Assembly (NCBI RefSeq): GCF_018139145.2
Contig: NC_059475.1
Coordinates: forward strand, 11,518,437 to 11,582,436
Origin: Gymnogyps californianus
Taxonomy: Eukaryota; Chordata; Aves; Accipitriformes; Cathartidae
Length of the DNA: 64,000 bases
Reading direction: 5' to 3'
The translations under genes and the position numbers were made by a program. How positions within the stretch are numbered: the stretch's first letter is position 1; each line of letters opens with the position of its first letter. Below the pieces are notes generated by a model. The model was given only the letters and a program-made list of their open reading frames with translations. It did no database searches and was not told the DNA's origin. Below are positions 10,079-24,200 of the stretch, one piece after another.

Positions 10079-13000
10079 TAGTACTAATAAGTGATTTTAT
10101 CTGCATGACCAAAATATAGATAAATACATATGAAAAGAAACATAAAGCAAGATCTACACATAGCTGCTGGGAATTGTGTATTATGTGTGAGATCAGCTTG
10201 GTCCCAGTGTCATGCTCTCTCATAGCAATATCTGCCTTAGCAGTCCAGTGTAAAAAACACTCTTCCACTTGGGCATACCGTGGCTGGGGGTTGATTATGA
10301 TCTGCCAATTAACTGTTGTGCATACAAGGACAGGCAAAGAGAGCAGTGGGAGGTGTGACTTCTCTCAGGGTCTAAAACTCAAAAGAGCCTTTGCTCAGAG
10401 GACCCTGGTGCTGAGGCTGCCATATGATGTGAAACGTCTGTTCTTGTTTACTGGGTCAGGAAAAGATGGCTATATCTGTACACAAGGTACACTCTCTGTA
10501 TTTCTGAAACAAATGCAAGAGTGTTATTGTACGTTGAGTTCAAGACTATGTTTTAAGAGGTGGCTCCTACATGCTAATGATACTTACTCTCTGTGTTTAA
10601 GGAACAGGACAAAACTCTAGTCACATCTCAGTATATTGTTTGTTTGTGGCTGATACAGTTTATTTTTCTCTCTTGCATGAGCTGAGTGCTTATGAAAGAG
10701 TCTAGTACTCTGCATCCAGTAGTACAGGATCTGGACCTGCAAGCGCATGTGTGCAAAATATGAGGCTTTCCATTATATTATAAAAAGAAACTACAAACGC
10801 TTTTTTATCAATGAGCCTGGCATGGGCTATGCGGTTTCTCCATTGTCTCTAGGGCCAAAAGGCTGAAGTTGTTGCGTGCCTCTACCTAACGTTGCTCCCC
10901 TGCCTGTGAGAAGCCACAGAAGCAGTTTAATTTAATTGTGTTCAACAGAAAGGTCTGGTCATCAACATTATACTATGAAAGCATGAATAAGCTGCAGTAT
11001 GATAGGATAAGCTAGTATTATCCATCTGAATGTTAGAGACATGATACGTAAAGAAAAATCTATGGTGATATAAAAAAGTGAATATTGGGCTCAGATCTTG
11101 AGACAGCAGTGGCAGTTGTGAAGATGGCTTAGCTGCCTTCCTGAGGATGATGGGGAATCCTTGCTTGCCATTAGAACAGCCCAGGAACTTGATCATCAGC
11201 TGTTAATGTATGGAGTGTGGCAAGGGACATAACGGGACATGAATCGTCTTTAGCTGTTTAACGGCTGTCCTCGTTTATTGTAGCCATAAGATCACGTTGT
11301 TAGTTACGCTTGGCCCAGAGATTGGAGACTGGACTTAGTGCAGCGTGCTGTGGTGTCTTGGGATTGTCCCTGAGTCCAGAGCACGTATTGTGTGACTGCT
11401 GACAATAAGTAAAGTAATTTACTGGTCCACAACTAGCAAAACTACTTCTTTAATGAAATTAAATTTCTGTCTAATGCAAAAGTGAAAACTAATTTCATAT
11501 CTTGTCATGCCTCCTCTGAGATGAACTCTTTTTCATTTGTCTGCTATATTATTTTCCTTTTAATTGCCCTTATTTTTTTTGTATTTAAAAATGTCTTCTA
11601 GTCTTCCTTGTTTTGTTCACTAAGCCATATTATGATTAAAGTCCAATGGCACTTCCATCATCTATGGAGGAATCTTTCTGTGCTGCCCTTGGCCTTCCAG
11701 TGCTACCTCTGTAGCCGCTTTAAAAACTTCTGGGCTCCTTTATTTTAGGGACTTGAGAAATAGCTCAGTAACAGGCTGTTTGGTGGGGCAGTGTGGACAG
11801 ATACACTGAGCGGATGCTGAAATTGCCAGGTACCTGAAACTTAATGCTCTTGTCTTCATGCTGCTGTTACCATTAAATCTATTCTGACTCCAGTTGTGCG
11901 TGCAGGTGTGTTCTCTGTGTAACAACATTGTTTTCATTTTCTTCATGAATTTTCTCTGCTCAACTGGTGTTTTGTAACCAAGATGCTGTGGTATCCTGAG
12001 TTTCCTGAGGCAAAGGCAGAGATCTTTAGGAGCCAAAACCTTGACTGTAATTATTACAGCTCTCCAGCACCTTCTCTACTTGGCTTTGAAAATGAACAAA
12101 TGAGAATATTCTAATTTATTTTTTATAATATGGAGATGGAAGGTCCAAGTTGCTACCTTGAAATTGTCTGCCTTTAAAACGCCAGAATGTGTCTTCTCAA
12201 GTCCATAATGGATTCTTACTATATTCTCTACTTAAGTTATATGATTTTTTTTAAATTTACTATTTCTATGACCATAATGCTGTGGCAGCTAGCTGAAATC
12301 CCACCTGTATTGGCATCAGTGCTGTACAAATATGTAGTGGAACCCTTGACTTGGAGATCTTCATCTCCATGGATAAGATCTGCAGGAGCTCGGCAGAGGA
12401 GAGGGATATAGAGAACTGATATGGCCAAATTTATACAGACTGTTGGTGGCAGGTTTGATTCACTGCTGGAGTTGCTCAGATGAATCAGACAGAAGGTCTT
12501 CTCTTCTCCCATAAGTAACAGCCTAGAGAGAGTGTGTGAATCCTGCAGTAGGCAAACGTCGCAGTGTCGTGTAGTAGCCACGTCTGTTCTCCCACCATAG
12601 ATCTTGGCCTCACGTATGAACTTGAGACTTGGCAGGAGCTCTGAAGTATGAGATTAGATATCTCTCCCAACATGCATGTTATAATTAGCACATCTTAAAT
12701 ACCACCTAATTGCCTAAGTCTCTGGTTGTATCTTGAAAACTCGTGATCTCAGTGACCTTGTGTCAGTAATGTCGGTGGGGGTGTGGAAATCCTATTGTAG
12801 TTTTGGTTTTGCCGTTTCCTACCTCCTAAATCAAACCCCTTATTTTAAATGTGACTGTTTGGATTTTCCTTTTATTAGAGCTGTCACAGGTGATCTCTGA
12901 GAAAAGAGGATTTCTATAAGCAGCTTTCTGAAGAATATAAGAAAAAGAGGTAGTATTTCTGTTTTTTTTTTCTTCATAGATAAATGGTCATTTTAGTCTT

Positions 13001-13709
13001 CATTTTAGGGAGATAATATAGATTTTTAGACTGTGTTACTTGCCCATATGTAATCTGGATATAGCTAGAGATCTATTTCATGAATCACCCAACTAAAGCA
13101 GTGATTTACCTGTCCCTGCTTTCATGGTGGATTCAAATTCCTTTGAAGCTTTTCTTTCTGCATGGAGTCATGACTTGCCAAAGGCTTTGCAAGAAGGTTT
13201 GGCATGCTGTAGGTAAAAGAAAAACTGGCAGATAAACTTTTCCAGCACAGCAGACTCAGTGAGTCTCTACCCATCCATTACAGGATTATCATTGCAATAA
13301 AGTTATGGTTAGAGAAAACACCTTTTGGGATTTCTCTGTGCACAGAATAAATAGGGCTTGCAAAAGAGAGCACAGAATAGTTTTTAAAATAACTTTGTTC
13401 TATTTGTTTGTTTTCCTCTGAGGTATTTATAATTTTACCAGCTGTATGTTGCATGATCACATGATGCCAGCCTTTCCCTCTTCTACTTGTGCTAACAGGA
13501 ATATTTTAAGTTGCTCAAGCAAAGGGTGGGGGAGTAGTATGCCGTAATTTCTATGGTATTTCTGATTAGAAGACGTGTTCACTTCATGTGTAACAATTTG
13601 GAGGATGGAGGAGGGTCAGGGAGGAAGGAAGTATAGAAGAAGCTAAAGGCTGCATGAGAATACCTGAATGTTTTATTCCTTTTTAGTTAACACGAAACTA
13701 CAGTTATTG

Positions 13710-13733
13710 AGTGGAAACTATTGAGTTTCCACT
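13710..13733. repeat. Perfect 9-bp inverted repeat with 6-nt loop
   Basis: Arm AGTGGAAAC (13710-13718), spacer TATTGA, arm GTTTCCACT (13725-13733). A related GTTTCCATGGAGTGGAAAG palindromic block follows about 40 bp later. It could form a small hairpin or be a dimeric factor site. Confidence 0.7.
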
Positions 13734-16079
13734 AGCGTTATTGAAACTGGTGAAACTAGTGCTGTTGTGTTTCCATGGAGTGGAAAGAAGCAACACACCA
13801 TTTCTGATTCTGTTCTGAAAGCCTTTTACTTTCTTGTCACTCTCAAAACCAGTTTCACATCTAGTAGGTTATTACAAATATTTGCTTGTTAATTAAAACC
13901 AAATCTAGCATTAAAAAATGCAAGACAAATCTATTTGATTTAGTTTATGTAAACCTCTTAAAACGTGTAGTATCTTTAATGAAGTAAGAAATATTTGGCT
14001 TGCATACAGTCAGAATATCATAAGCAAGATACTGGTCTTGGCACCAAAATTGTATTGCTATTCGTCTCCAATATTATAATCATGTATTGTTGTTTTGATC
14101 CTGGTTTTTCAAGAGGCAGTAGAGTTAGTACTCTGTGACTTTACAACATGATGTCAGCCATAAAGGATTATGACATCATTAAACTTAGATGTAATTGAAT
14201 GAGATATTTTAAGCTTGTGTTTAGCTAATATTTTCACATGGTTGTAAAGCTGTGTAAGTTTAAAATTAATTTCAGACTGTTAGACATAAATCAAGCAAAC
14301 CAACAATAAGAAAACCCCACAAGTTCCAAAGGGATGTATAAGGCCATACATAATGCCAGGAAGACTAGTGAATTTATGCACTAAAAGCAGCAAGGCCAGA
14401 AAAAGCAGTAGCAAAATGATGACAGAAGACTTATGTTTGGATGGATCATTCGCACTTGTGGCTTTCATTTCTCTAAACGCAGGCATTGTAACAGGAATGC
14501 TTTTGGGATAGAAACATTTTAATCTCATTGATTTATTGTTATACTTCATATAAATGCAATTCTATCAACACACATGAGTTTTTCAGCACAGCTTATGTCT
14601 TTCTTACACGAAAATAGTTTAAAAGCACCTTCATAGTGCTAATTCTACTATTCTGTTTTCATTTGAATACTGAGAAAAATTTTGCATGCAAATGAATATG
14701 GAAATATATATGCATGTTTGATATATAAAAAGTATTCTATGTATGATAATATCTCTCTGTATAAATGTATGTATGTATTTTTAATGGTTACACTAAGGAT
14801 CCATATGTCTTGTCTTGAAGGCGGGAAGTCTTCACCGTTGCCTGATACAGGCTGACATGGAAGAGTTTGTAAATGGTAATACAAGCACTGAAGCAAGAAC
14901 TTGATTAGAGCAAATGGGAGCATGTTTGCATAGTATCTCGTTATGGTGACAACAGGAACAGACTCCTGCAGTCTGGAAATGCAAAGGACAGAAGTATTGC
15001 CTGAAGTGCGTTAGAATCAGGTTTTCAGACAGTTGTTAGTGCTTTCTGCAGTAATTGAGTAATAGCTGATGGCTAGAGTGAACCCTGTACATTTCATCAC
15101 TTATTAGTGGAGACTGTTTTCAGGATGATTGACTGCTGTAGAAGCAGGTAGACTACTGGGTCATAGAGTGAATGGGGAGCCACACTATTGATTTCTCATT
15201 TGAAGAAGCAAGCAAAGGTAAAATGTTTTATATTGCAACTTCTAGCTCTTGAGAGTAGATTTTTAATCATTCAGCCCTGGATTCTTTTTTCATAATTAAG
15301 AAGTAAGCTGGTGTTGGAGAGTTTTTAAATTTATGAAAGAGTAAAATTCCTTTTTATGAGGAAGCCTGGAGACTTGAAAACACGTAAAAGGAAATTTAAT
15401 GTCATAATGTGTGAAACATTCCTTAGCTGCTTGCAATAACAACATGTCAATATGTTTTTGTCTGCTTGACAATATGTAGGAAATGCCTTTGATTTTGTAA
15501 AATTGCATGTAATCTCTCAACATTTCTTTTGATTCTATTGATTAAAGCTTTTCTGCCTTGCCTAGAGACATTAAATAACAAACCATCTGCTAAAAACGGA
15601 TTGGCAATGTTCCTGACAATTAACATTAAAAAAAAAAAGAAAAAGTTTAGTCTAAATATATTTCAAAGAATGTTCCTATTTGTGTTCTGAGATGAAGAGG
15701 AAAACAAAAGCTTCTGTTATAGTCTGCCAAAAGGTTGCAGTACCTGGTCAAATACTGGTATTGTCTTCATACCGTGGAGAAAGAGATGACCATGGCAAAA
15801 AAGCACACAGGTACCAGATGATGTAGTGTAAGAGTGTCATTACAAACACTGTCCCACGTGGTTGTGTGTTTACCACCTGTATCAGTTATACAGCAATCGA
15901 TGGATAATCAGCCATTCAGCCCAAAGTACTCTTTGTGTGGCTGCCAGCAGTGAAACATGCTGATCGCAGTTGCGAGCTCTGTGGACATAAGTGTAGGTTA
16001 TAGAGTAATCCCCATCCCCCCAAGTTCTGTTAATATAATGAGGTGGTAAATATAAAACTGACATGATCATGGAGAGTGA

Positions 16080-16103
16080 TTTTTTTTTTTTTTTTTTTTT
16101 TTT
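16080..16103. repeat. Poly-T tract (24 T)
   Basis: An uninterrupted T run on the + strand. It could be the A tail of a decayed minus-strand retroposon, but no source element is recognisable next to it. Confidence 0.95.
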
Positions 16104-18530
16104 AAATTATACTTTGTTGTACTCGCCAATGATTTTCTGATTACATTTGTTACTATCTGTGTGTGAGCAGCTTTTAGGCTGTGAGTGGCTATGCTGAAGT
16201 TGAGAACATGCCTATATGAATAAGAACTCTCAGTATGTTTGCAGTGTTGGGACGACAATAGGGAATAAGTTTCTTGGCAGGTTAAGACAAAGAGCTTGTG
16301 CATTTAACCTAGCTTTTGTGGCTGGTTTTGCCAGGTAAGAGTGCCATGTAACTTTCATAAAAAGTCGATTAGCTGCCCTAGGGAAAGAAGGTACAGGGAG
16401 GAAGGTGTACTCAATACTCTGTGTGTGAGCACAGATTCAATGGAAGATAATTCTGGATACTTGCTTCTCCAGCAATTGGATTATCATTTTAACTGTCCAG
16501 TTAAGACAAACTTTAAATAGTAAAGCCATCTATGCAGGTACCATGCATTTGCACCCTTTCTGCTACTAAAAAGATAGGAGGTCGTTATGTGAAAGTGAGA
16601 ACAAGGAAGTCCTGGTAGGGGCTGTTCTGTCTTGAGATTTTCCCTTACATTAAAAACCTTAAGATATTGATAGGTATTAAATTATTTTTTTGGATTACAT
16701 TCTTGCCACATAACAGAAGTTCCCTGGGCTGAGTTCTCGGTCAGTGTGAATGTACTCAAAATTCTTTCCTCTGTTGGACTCGCATAAATTGCTGTCATTG
16801 CCATGCTGCTGTAATTCATACATCTGAGGTATTGTGGGGCTTGGAAGTGAGTGGAATGATATGTGCAGAACAGTATAAAAAGCAATAACTCATTTCCTCT
16901 GTCCCCTCTGCTGCCTCAGAATTCTGCCCTGGATATCCACAGGCCAGGTCAGGATCAAGAAGGGTGGCTCTTACTTGCCTCACATCTATGGAGTTACTTT
17001 TTGCCTACCACCATGTAAGCAACTGGGTCTGCAGCATAAAGAAGGGGATGGGAAAGAAGAATCAAAGTATCCACAAGTATAAAAAAATAATGTAATTCTT
17101 AAAGAGATTATGTAAAACACTAAGTCAAATTACAGGCAATGGCAAAAACTTAGCAGTGTGTTCTCTGTTGTCTGTCTATTTTTGAAATTTGTGCTTAGCC
17201 AGCGCCTAGCTAGCCAGGCTGTTCTTGCATGTCAGTGTGTAGCCATATAATTGTCTGGCTGTTTTTGCAAGGAACATGGTGCAGAGAATGTGAGAGTTTT
17301 AGCCACAATGACAAATTCTGACAGTGCAAGGTATGACAGAAAAAAATGATAAGATAACAATGTAGGATGTAGCAGCTTATCTTTGCTACATTAAGCTAAT
17401 AAAAAAGCATATTGTTTACTTTTAAAAAAATTGGTTTTAATGTATCTCTTTTACTGTCTATTTAAAGTGACTTTGAATTTGCCTTTCTGCTATTTGATGA
17501 AAACAGATGTTATTTTCTCCCAACTTCTCGACACCTGGAACTGGCAAAATTCCCCAAGCTTGTTCAATGATCATCCAACAAGCAGGGTTTATTCAAGCAA
17601 TTTACCTACAAGGGCCAATTCAACACAAGGTGGAAAAAAAATACCCTTTTCAATGAATTTAAAATGAACTCAAGAAATCCTACTCATTTCATCATAAAGA
17701 GTAGCTGTGTCTTTTAGATTAAAAAAAAAAAGGCAATTTTATGAAGTCGTACTCATGCCCTTCTTCAGTACATGAAGTGTACGGAGCTCAATAATTTTCT
17801 CAAGACTCAAATTTAAACATGATAAACCATAAGCTGTTGTTGCTTCTTAGGAAGGAAGATCAACAAAAGCTCCCTCTTTGTAGGGTGTTTCTTCTCACTG
17901 AACTGCACACCTGTATAAATATAGTGCTTGAATCATTCCCAGTTTACACCAGAGAACAGTGAAAGGAGCGAGATGGGAATTAGCCCTCTTGAGGTAAACT
18001 GGTGGGGTATTCAACAACTCTGGCATAGCTTTAATGCTGTTGGCACAACCCCTCCTTTCCTGCGGCATCTGGAACCTGCGGCATCTGGAACCTGCAGTCA
18101 CCTCAAACAGTGCGAGTAACACTGCGAGTAGAAGGCCCTGGCTTAAGAAAGTTACATTTTTAAATTTCACATCTTTCAGTTCAGGCTTCATAAGGGGAAG
18201 TTGTATATTCTCCTTGAGTGGACAAATGAAAGTATCAATCACGATATTTACCTTTAGGAAAATTGAGACCTGAACGTGGTGTTTTGGCCACATAACTTTT
18301 CCCAGCACTGTGTGGGATATCTGTTTTCAAGATACCTCATGTCTAGCAGTGTTCTTGTTACAACTTGCCTTAGCAGCTCTAAAACCAAAATATAAACTGA
18401 GTTAACTAGAGATACAAACAAGGTTGCAGTCAAGCAATTAGAATTTGGATGAAAATTTAAATAGTTTAAAACACTGCAGCGGTGCCATGTGGCAGAATGT
18501 ACTTATGGCCCAGTGAAGAGCACAATGACT

Positions 18531-18531
<1 letters not shown>
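16104..18531. other. Intron 1 stretch without recognised genes
   Basis: AT-rich unique-looking DNA. The only local structure noted is a two-copy 16-bp tandem duplication (TGCGGCATCTGGAACC) at 18061-18092. It sits inside overlapping short frames on both strands that are not recognisable. Confidence 0.55.
18061..18092. repeat. Two-copy 16-bp tandem duplication
   Basis: TGCGGCATCTGGAACC occurs twice head to tail with no mismatch, followed by a partial third start (TGC). It looks like a recent slippage or duplication event. Confidence 0.9.

Positions 18532-18565
<34 letters not shown>
18532..18565. repeat. Poly-C tract (34 C)
   Basis: The longest homopolymer of the window. Uninterrupted C on the + strand, preceded by GACTT and followed by GCATTTTG. 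Confidence 0.95.
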
Positions 18566-18566
<1 letters not shown>

Positions 18567-21500
18567 CATTTTGCTAAACTCTGCCAATGTCTTTGTTTTC
18601 TAGGAGTGTTATTTTTACCTCTGTTATTAACCTTACTCTAAACTTTGTGGACCTGTATCATAATAAGTTAGGAGTTTTCAGCTAGTGGACTTTGGGAACC
18701 TATGGATAAAAGTGGTTAGGAAAAGGTAAGTTCAGTCATGGGATGTCTCTTACAAATGTGTAGGAGTTCCCATGCTGCCTATCTCTTTGAAAAAAGATTA
18801 AACAAAGAGATTTTTTAAAAAAGACTAGGTGACTGCTAAAAAGATATGTTAAACTATGTAATCAGCCAAATTTCAATGAGCACTTATAATGTCAAATAGT
18901 GTAAGTGGGAATGAAAATTCATTTTTCCCCATCAACTTGATCCAGTTAACTAAAAAAAGAACCCAGAAATAACAGTTAACCCTTGCAAGTGGTGGCAGAC
19001 TTCCTTCATGGTGCTGGAGGCTCCTGTTGAAGAATCTCATCAAAGGGACAATGATCTTGCTATAGCATTGACTTCTAATAGAATGTCTTTCTGTGAAACT
19101 TGTGTTCAAGTTAATTCTACTTCTTCAACATATTTTCGTTCTTTAGGATCACCTTCAAATTTGTGAGTTTTCCTTCTTCCAAGATAGCTAAGTCCCTATT
19201 CAGTTCACAGTTTCCATGTGTAGAACAAACAGGCTGTATGTATAGATAAGGTCTTTTTTGGTAGGTTCTCTCACAGACAAGATGTCTAAATACTCTAAAG
19301 CTTTTGTAACATAAATGTCTGCCCCCTCTTATTTAGTCTGCTATTCTTTGCCAGGCAGAGTAACTGTGTGCTGCTTAACCAGGAAGCTTGCATGTATTCT
19401 AAAAAGGGAGAAAAGAACAGGGTGGACATGGGCTCATTTGGAGCCTTACTCTGTGTGCCAGTTAGTGCAGTTGCCCCTATGTACCTTTACGGAGGGTGGA
19501 CTCATGCACGCATCAACAAAATAGTTCACTTTATTGCGATACTGTCAAATTATTCTGGCTTGTGTGTGTATGGTTCTTTCCAGTTGTGCAAATTAAGCTC
19601 AGAATTTGCATTATTCGTGGTTTTAATTAAAAATTTAAACTCCCATTTCTTGTGTGTTTGAAGGTAAGGTTAGTCGCCTTATGTTCTTGTTATAACTCAT
19701 TTTCCAGAAGTCTGGAAGCAGCCTGTGTGTCCAACACACTTTCTTTCTGCTTCTTGAAGTAGAAGTTCTTCAGCTTTGTGGTTGCAAAGCCTTACATTGT
19801 GGTCCGGGTGGGTATGATAGATAAAAGTTTCAGTGTTTGAATTCATGGAGAGTAGTTTCTTTCACCATCTGAAGATTTTTCCTGTTTGCTCAGGATGTGT
19901 GATACCCTCCTATAATAAATTAGCATTTTACAGCTGAGGATGACATTTTGGCATGCTTCAGAGCACTACTTCACCACTTAAGTTAGCCAGTTGATTTTTA
20001 CATAATCATTTGCCATTATACAGGAACCTGAACTTGAGAACAGATCTTCAGTAATGTTCTTTGCCGCTGGGCAGAGGAAGGTAAGAATATCAGTAAGACT
20101 TGCTGATGGCCAAGCTGCAGTTAAAAAGTTTGATGTACTATTCCCTGACATCTATGTTTTTTAATTATTCTTAAATTAAGGTCAGCTTATAGGATAAAAG
20201 ATATTTTCAGTGTAGTCAACACTGTCTTCACTCTGTATTAAGGTGCAAATGCAGGCCCCTGGACCAGTCTAGAGGGGAATTATAACATCTATGTGGATTT
20301 GCAGTTCTTAGTTTGCAGAAAGCTATTCCAGATTTCAGTTTGGATCTCCACAGCCATTAGAGCAGGATCATTATTGCTAATAGAGTGATCAGTTACAGGA
20401 AAGATGAGTGTCTGGTGAAAGCCTGCCACTTCCTGGGAGGCTGGGTTAATTCTTTCAATTAATGGTCCTGCCTCCTTTTGAGATTACTGGTGGTTGTTCT
20501 GCCAGTAGGTGGGGATGATTTTTCTTTCATTCTGGCACAGGTGACATGTTTGGCTTGCTGAGCTGATTGATATCCCTAAACAAAAGCTTCAGTGTTTACT
20601 GTTCTAGAAGGAGGCTTGTCAAATTCAATCAGTCATTATATTTATGTGGCAAATTGTGTTTGGGATACATTGTAATCAGCCTGTGTGTGAATATTTTTAT
20701 GAAAGAAAGCACAGAAACTTGACACTGTTTGGGGCCCTCTGCAATGAACAGAATTGCTAAAAGAATGTTTGCAGCAGGAAGATAAGCGTTGTTACATTTT
20801 TAGTAAGTGCATTTTTTGCTTTGATAATGGAAATTCTTTCCCTGTTTTTGTTACGAATCTTCTTTGTCAGGGGACATATTTGTCTCCTCTTGCCTAGGGT
20901 CAAATTATATGCTAACTGCTTTGGTAAAATGCCAGTTGACCTTCTGACAGTTTTGTATGTAGGCACTGAGACTGGCCATTGGGACTACGGCCCTTCTGTT
21001 GTTCTTTTCTGTCACTAGGTTGGATGAAGTTCCTTTCCTTGCTTTGCATTGCACAAGGAATACTACCTTATACTTTTAAATTAATAATTAAGAAATAAGG
21101 ATTTGCAAGAAAGGTGCTGTACTTCTTTTTGAGAGCAGCTTTTTATGGTACAGAGGTAGTTTTATTCCACCTTTTTGAAATTGTGTGCTATTTCAAGGTG
21201 ATTAAGCAAGCACATTTGCAGGATAGTGTTACCATGTCCTGTTCAGAAAAAAAAAAAAAATCGTGAAGTCTGGCATAGCAGACTTCTAACTCTGATAGTC
21301 CATCAGTTTCTGGTGTTGTCAACTCTGCTACTTTGTATTATGTTGGCAAAATTTCAGCTAGCAAGCTTTTGTAGAGTTACGAATTGTCTTGACAATGACT
21401 GAAACGTCTAAAAAATCTTATTTAATTTGCTGACTACAGTATGGTTGCTTTGTAAACCATATACTTTCTGTGATTTCCTGTGATTTAATTTAGTGCTATA

Positions 21501-24174
21501 GCAAAGGTTTTATATCTTGTTAGAACTTCCTCAAATAAAGTCTTAAAAATCACTGTAAAGGCAACAAAGCTATTAAGAATTGTAGTAGTACTATACATGA
21601 ACAAGAATTCCTGTTCTTTAGAGTAAGCTGATACTTATCACAGTAAAATCCAATTTAATTCATACCTTAGTAAGAATTGCCTAGCAATTTACTGACAGAA
21701 GGCAATTGTTTTTATTTTAAAATTTCACTTTCATTGAAGTCTTTACATGTAGATCACAAAAAACCCCCCAAAACCAAAACCCAAACCAAAACAAGCCCTT
21801 AAATCTTTGACTAGAGGAACAATAAAGATAATTCTGGTAGGTAACTAGGAATATTTTGTGAATGACTACAGGCTTTAAACATAACACTGTAAGGAACTAC
21901 AGTTTAAAAAGTCTTGAGGTTAGCATTGATTTAATATAGTAATGACAGATATGAGGGATGTAAATAGAAATTCTTATGTGTGAATACATAACCTCTGAAA
22001 CCCACGTTTGCCAATTTTTCAAGGAATGTCTGATCTTAATGTATATTATTGATTGGGTTTTCAACCCAGAAGCTCTGTTTAATTATTAATACATCTCTCT
22101 CCAGGAATCACCAATTTCTAATGTGTGCTTAAATGCAAAAAATCTTTCCTTCCTCCCACTGCCTCTGAAATCCCTGAAACACTGAACCTTATGCCTTCAT
22201 CTGACTAAGATGGTGTTTACTCAGAACTGCAGTATGACTTACAGAAGAGCTGTATTGCGGTTTACTCTGTTAATATCTTAATTCCATTAAGCTTGTGCTA
22301 ATGGCCTCAGTTCCTTGAATACTTCCCTTCTAATGGAATGATTGAAGCTATTGATTCTTCAGCTGACTTTATTGTATGCCTTAAGATACAAACAAAGTCA
22401 GGGTGTCAGCTCTTTGTTCTGCAGATTTATTCCAGAAGTGCTTCTGTACAGTTCAGAATAAGTATTCCAAGTCAAAGGTGTCTACCCCCAAGTTTCACTG
22501 AGTTTTAGGTGCTAAAGGAGTTTAATAAATGGGCTTTACTGAGAAGGGAATTTAATTAATGGAAATGCTCATTCTGTACATCCATTTCTTCTTCCACACA
22601 TAGAGTTTCCCATAATGACTGTCCAGAATATAAGCAGCCAAGATTTGCATGTTTGATTTTCCTGATCTGGAAAATGTATGCTGCATTAGATTAACCTCCC
22701 ATCATGCACAATTCCCTACTAAAAGTTACTTATTTCAATTTCTTTTCCTTGTATTGGACCTGGAAGCTTTCCAGACAAAATATTTTTTTCTGAATTGCAT
22801 AGTACTTTACTCTTTCTTTAATCCTAGTGACTCCTGCAATCCTACTGACTTGGTCAGTAAGGTAGTAGTCAGCATGAGTGAGATTAGTATAGTCTGCTCC
22901 ACTATGCATTTTAATAGAAATTAATTCCACTCTGACCCTGTTGTTTTTCCAGACCAATCTGTAGCCTGTTCCTTGAGTAATTTTTGGAAAGCTATGGCTG
23001 GAGCAGTCACTGTTGAGTTTTTATGAATACAGAAAAGCCTGGGTGGTTTATTCTGTATATTCCAGATTATTATGAACATGTAGTATTTTCCTTCTTCTTA
23101 CAAGTTTTCCTTTCTCAGTCATGTAAGAATAAGAAAATTAATGTGTGTGCAGAACATAGTTAAAATTTATTATGACAGTGGAATTGAAGAGTTCAACTTG
23201 TCCCTGTGTGCCAGTTAAGATGGAGAGGGCAAATGTTAGTCATTCACCTTGGGAAAAATGCATTTATTCCCTTGCAAAAAAGTCCGAGGTAAACTTTGAA
23301 AAACATTTTTATGAAATAACCGTCTTGAGAGAGAATTCCAGTGCGGCGTTTCTACATCTTTATTTACTTGTGCAGCTGAGAGGAAGAAGGAAAGAAAAAT
23401 ATCCACACGCAAATGTATTTGTACAACAAAATGGAGAAAAACACATACTAGGAGCTTGCTTTCTTCCTAGTACATTTACTGAATCAAATCAATATTTTTA
23501 CTGTGATATCTTTTAGAATTTTGCCTGAGGTTTTTAAGTCGATCACAACTTAATGGAAAAAAAAACCCCACATCAAATCCACAGACTTGGCCAAGAGTCT
23601 GTCCCCTCCTTTCTTTGACTTGATAAAGGCCAGGATATATTTTAAAAGGTATACGTAGCCTGGAGTTGACTTTTGAATTGAATTTCTTCTGCCTTGAATG
23701 CATGCGAGAGTCGTCGTTTGTAGCTTGGGAACAGTATATAGAGTAGTTTTCTGGGTGTGGCATGCATTTAACATTTCTTACTTTTATTGCTTGCTTGTAT
23801 GAGGTTTGTCATGATTTGCTGTTTTAGGCAAGTGTTGAATTAAGATTATCAGTAGGAAAACAGAGTATTTCTCTCCATTTCTACATTGTATGGTGTTGAC
23901 CAGTAAAAGGAAAGAGGAAGACGAAGTCCCAGTGTTGCAGAGGGTCTTCTGTTTCTCTGTAGTCTCTTGCTTTTCTTCCTGAAAGTTTCTGTGAGACTGA
24001 AACCTACCTTAGTGCAAAGTTTTGTAATAATACTCCAGTGACAATTAAATGTACTTGGGTCTTTTGCTAATTCCTTGCACAAGTCTGCTGAATGCTACCC
24101 TAAATGGTTGGATTTTGCATGAAAGCACAGAAGATGGAAAAGATGACAGAAATGACAAAACCTCATTTCTTGTT
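18566..24174. other. Intron 1 stretch without recognised genes
   Basis: Unique-looking AT-rich DNA. A CA-rich low-complexity patch lies at 21758-21797. Open frames such as 23172-23516 have no recognisable domain. No exon with convincing splice sites was seen. Confidence 0.55.
21758..21797. repeat. C/A-rich low-complexity patch
   Basis: A-runs and C-runs alternate (CCCCCCAAAACC, AAAACCC, AAACCAAAAC). There is no fixed unit, so it is simple sequence and not a telomere-type repeat. Confidence 0.75.
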
Positions 24175-24200
24175 CCCCCCCCCCCCCCCCCCCCCCCCCC
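24175..24200. repeat. Poly-C tract (26 C) followed by A run
   Basis: Uninterrupted C run directly joined to seven A. Third long poly-C run on the same strand. Confidence 0.95.

Larger units (their letters stand above)
7241..16079. other. Intron 1 stretch without recognised genes
   Basis: Mostly AT-rich unique-looking sequence. No exon, RNA gene or young transposon was seen. A 148-codon frame at 10174-10620 is not recognisable as any family and overlaps an antisense frame of similar quality. A weak old-repeat match lies at 10025-10078 and a small perfect inverted repeat at 13710-13733. Confidence 0.55.

Noticed and set aside
10174..10620. 148-codon + strand frame
   Set aside because: No recognisable domain, cysteine-rich random-looking composition, no splice or promoter context, overlapped by an antisense frame.
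21758..21797. Telomere-like CCCCAAAA repeat
   Set aside because: Units are irregular and not vertebrate CCCTAA; it is plain CA-rich low-complexity DNA.
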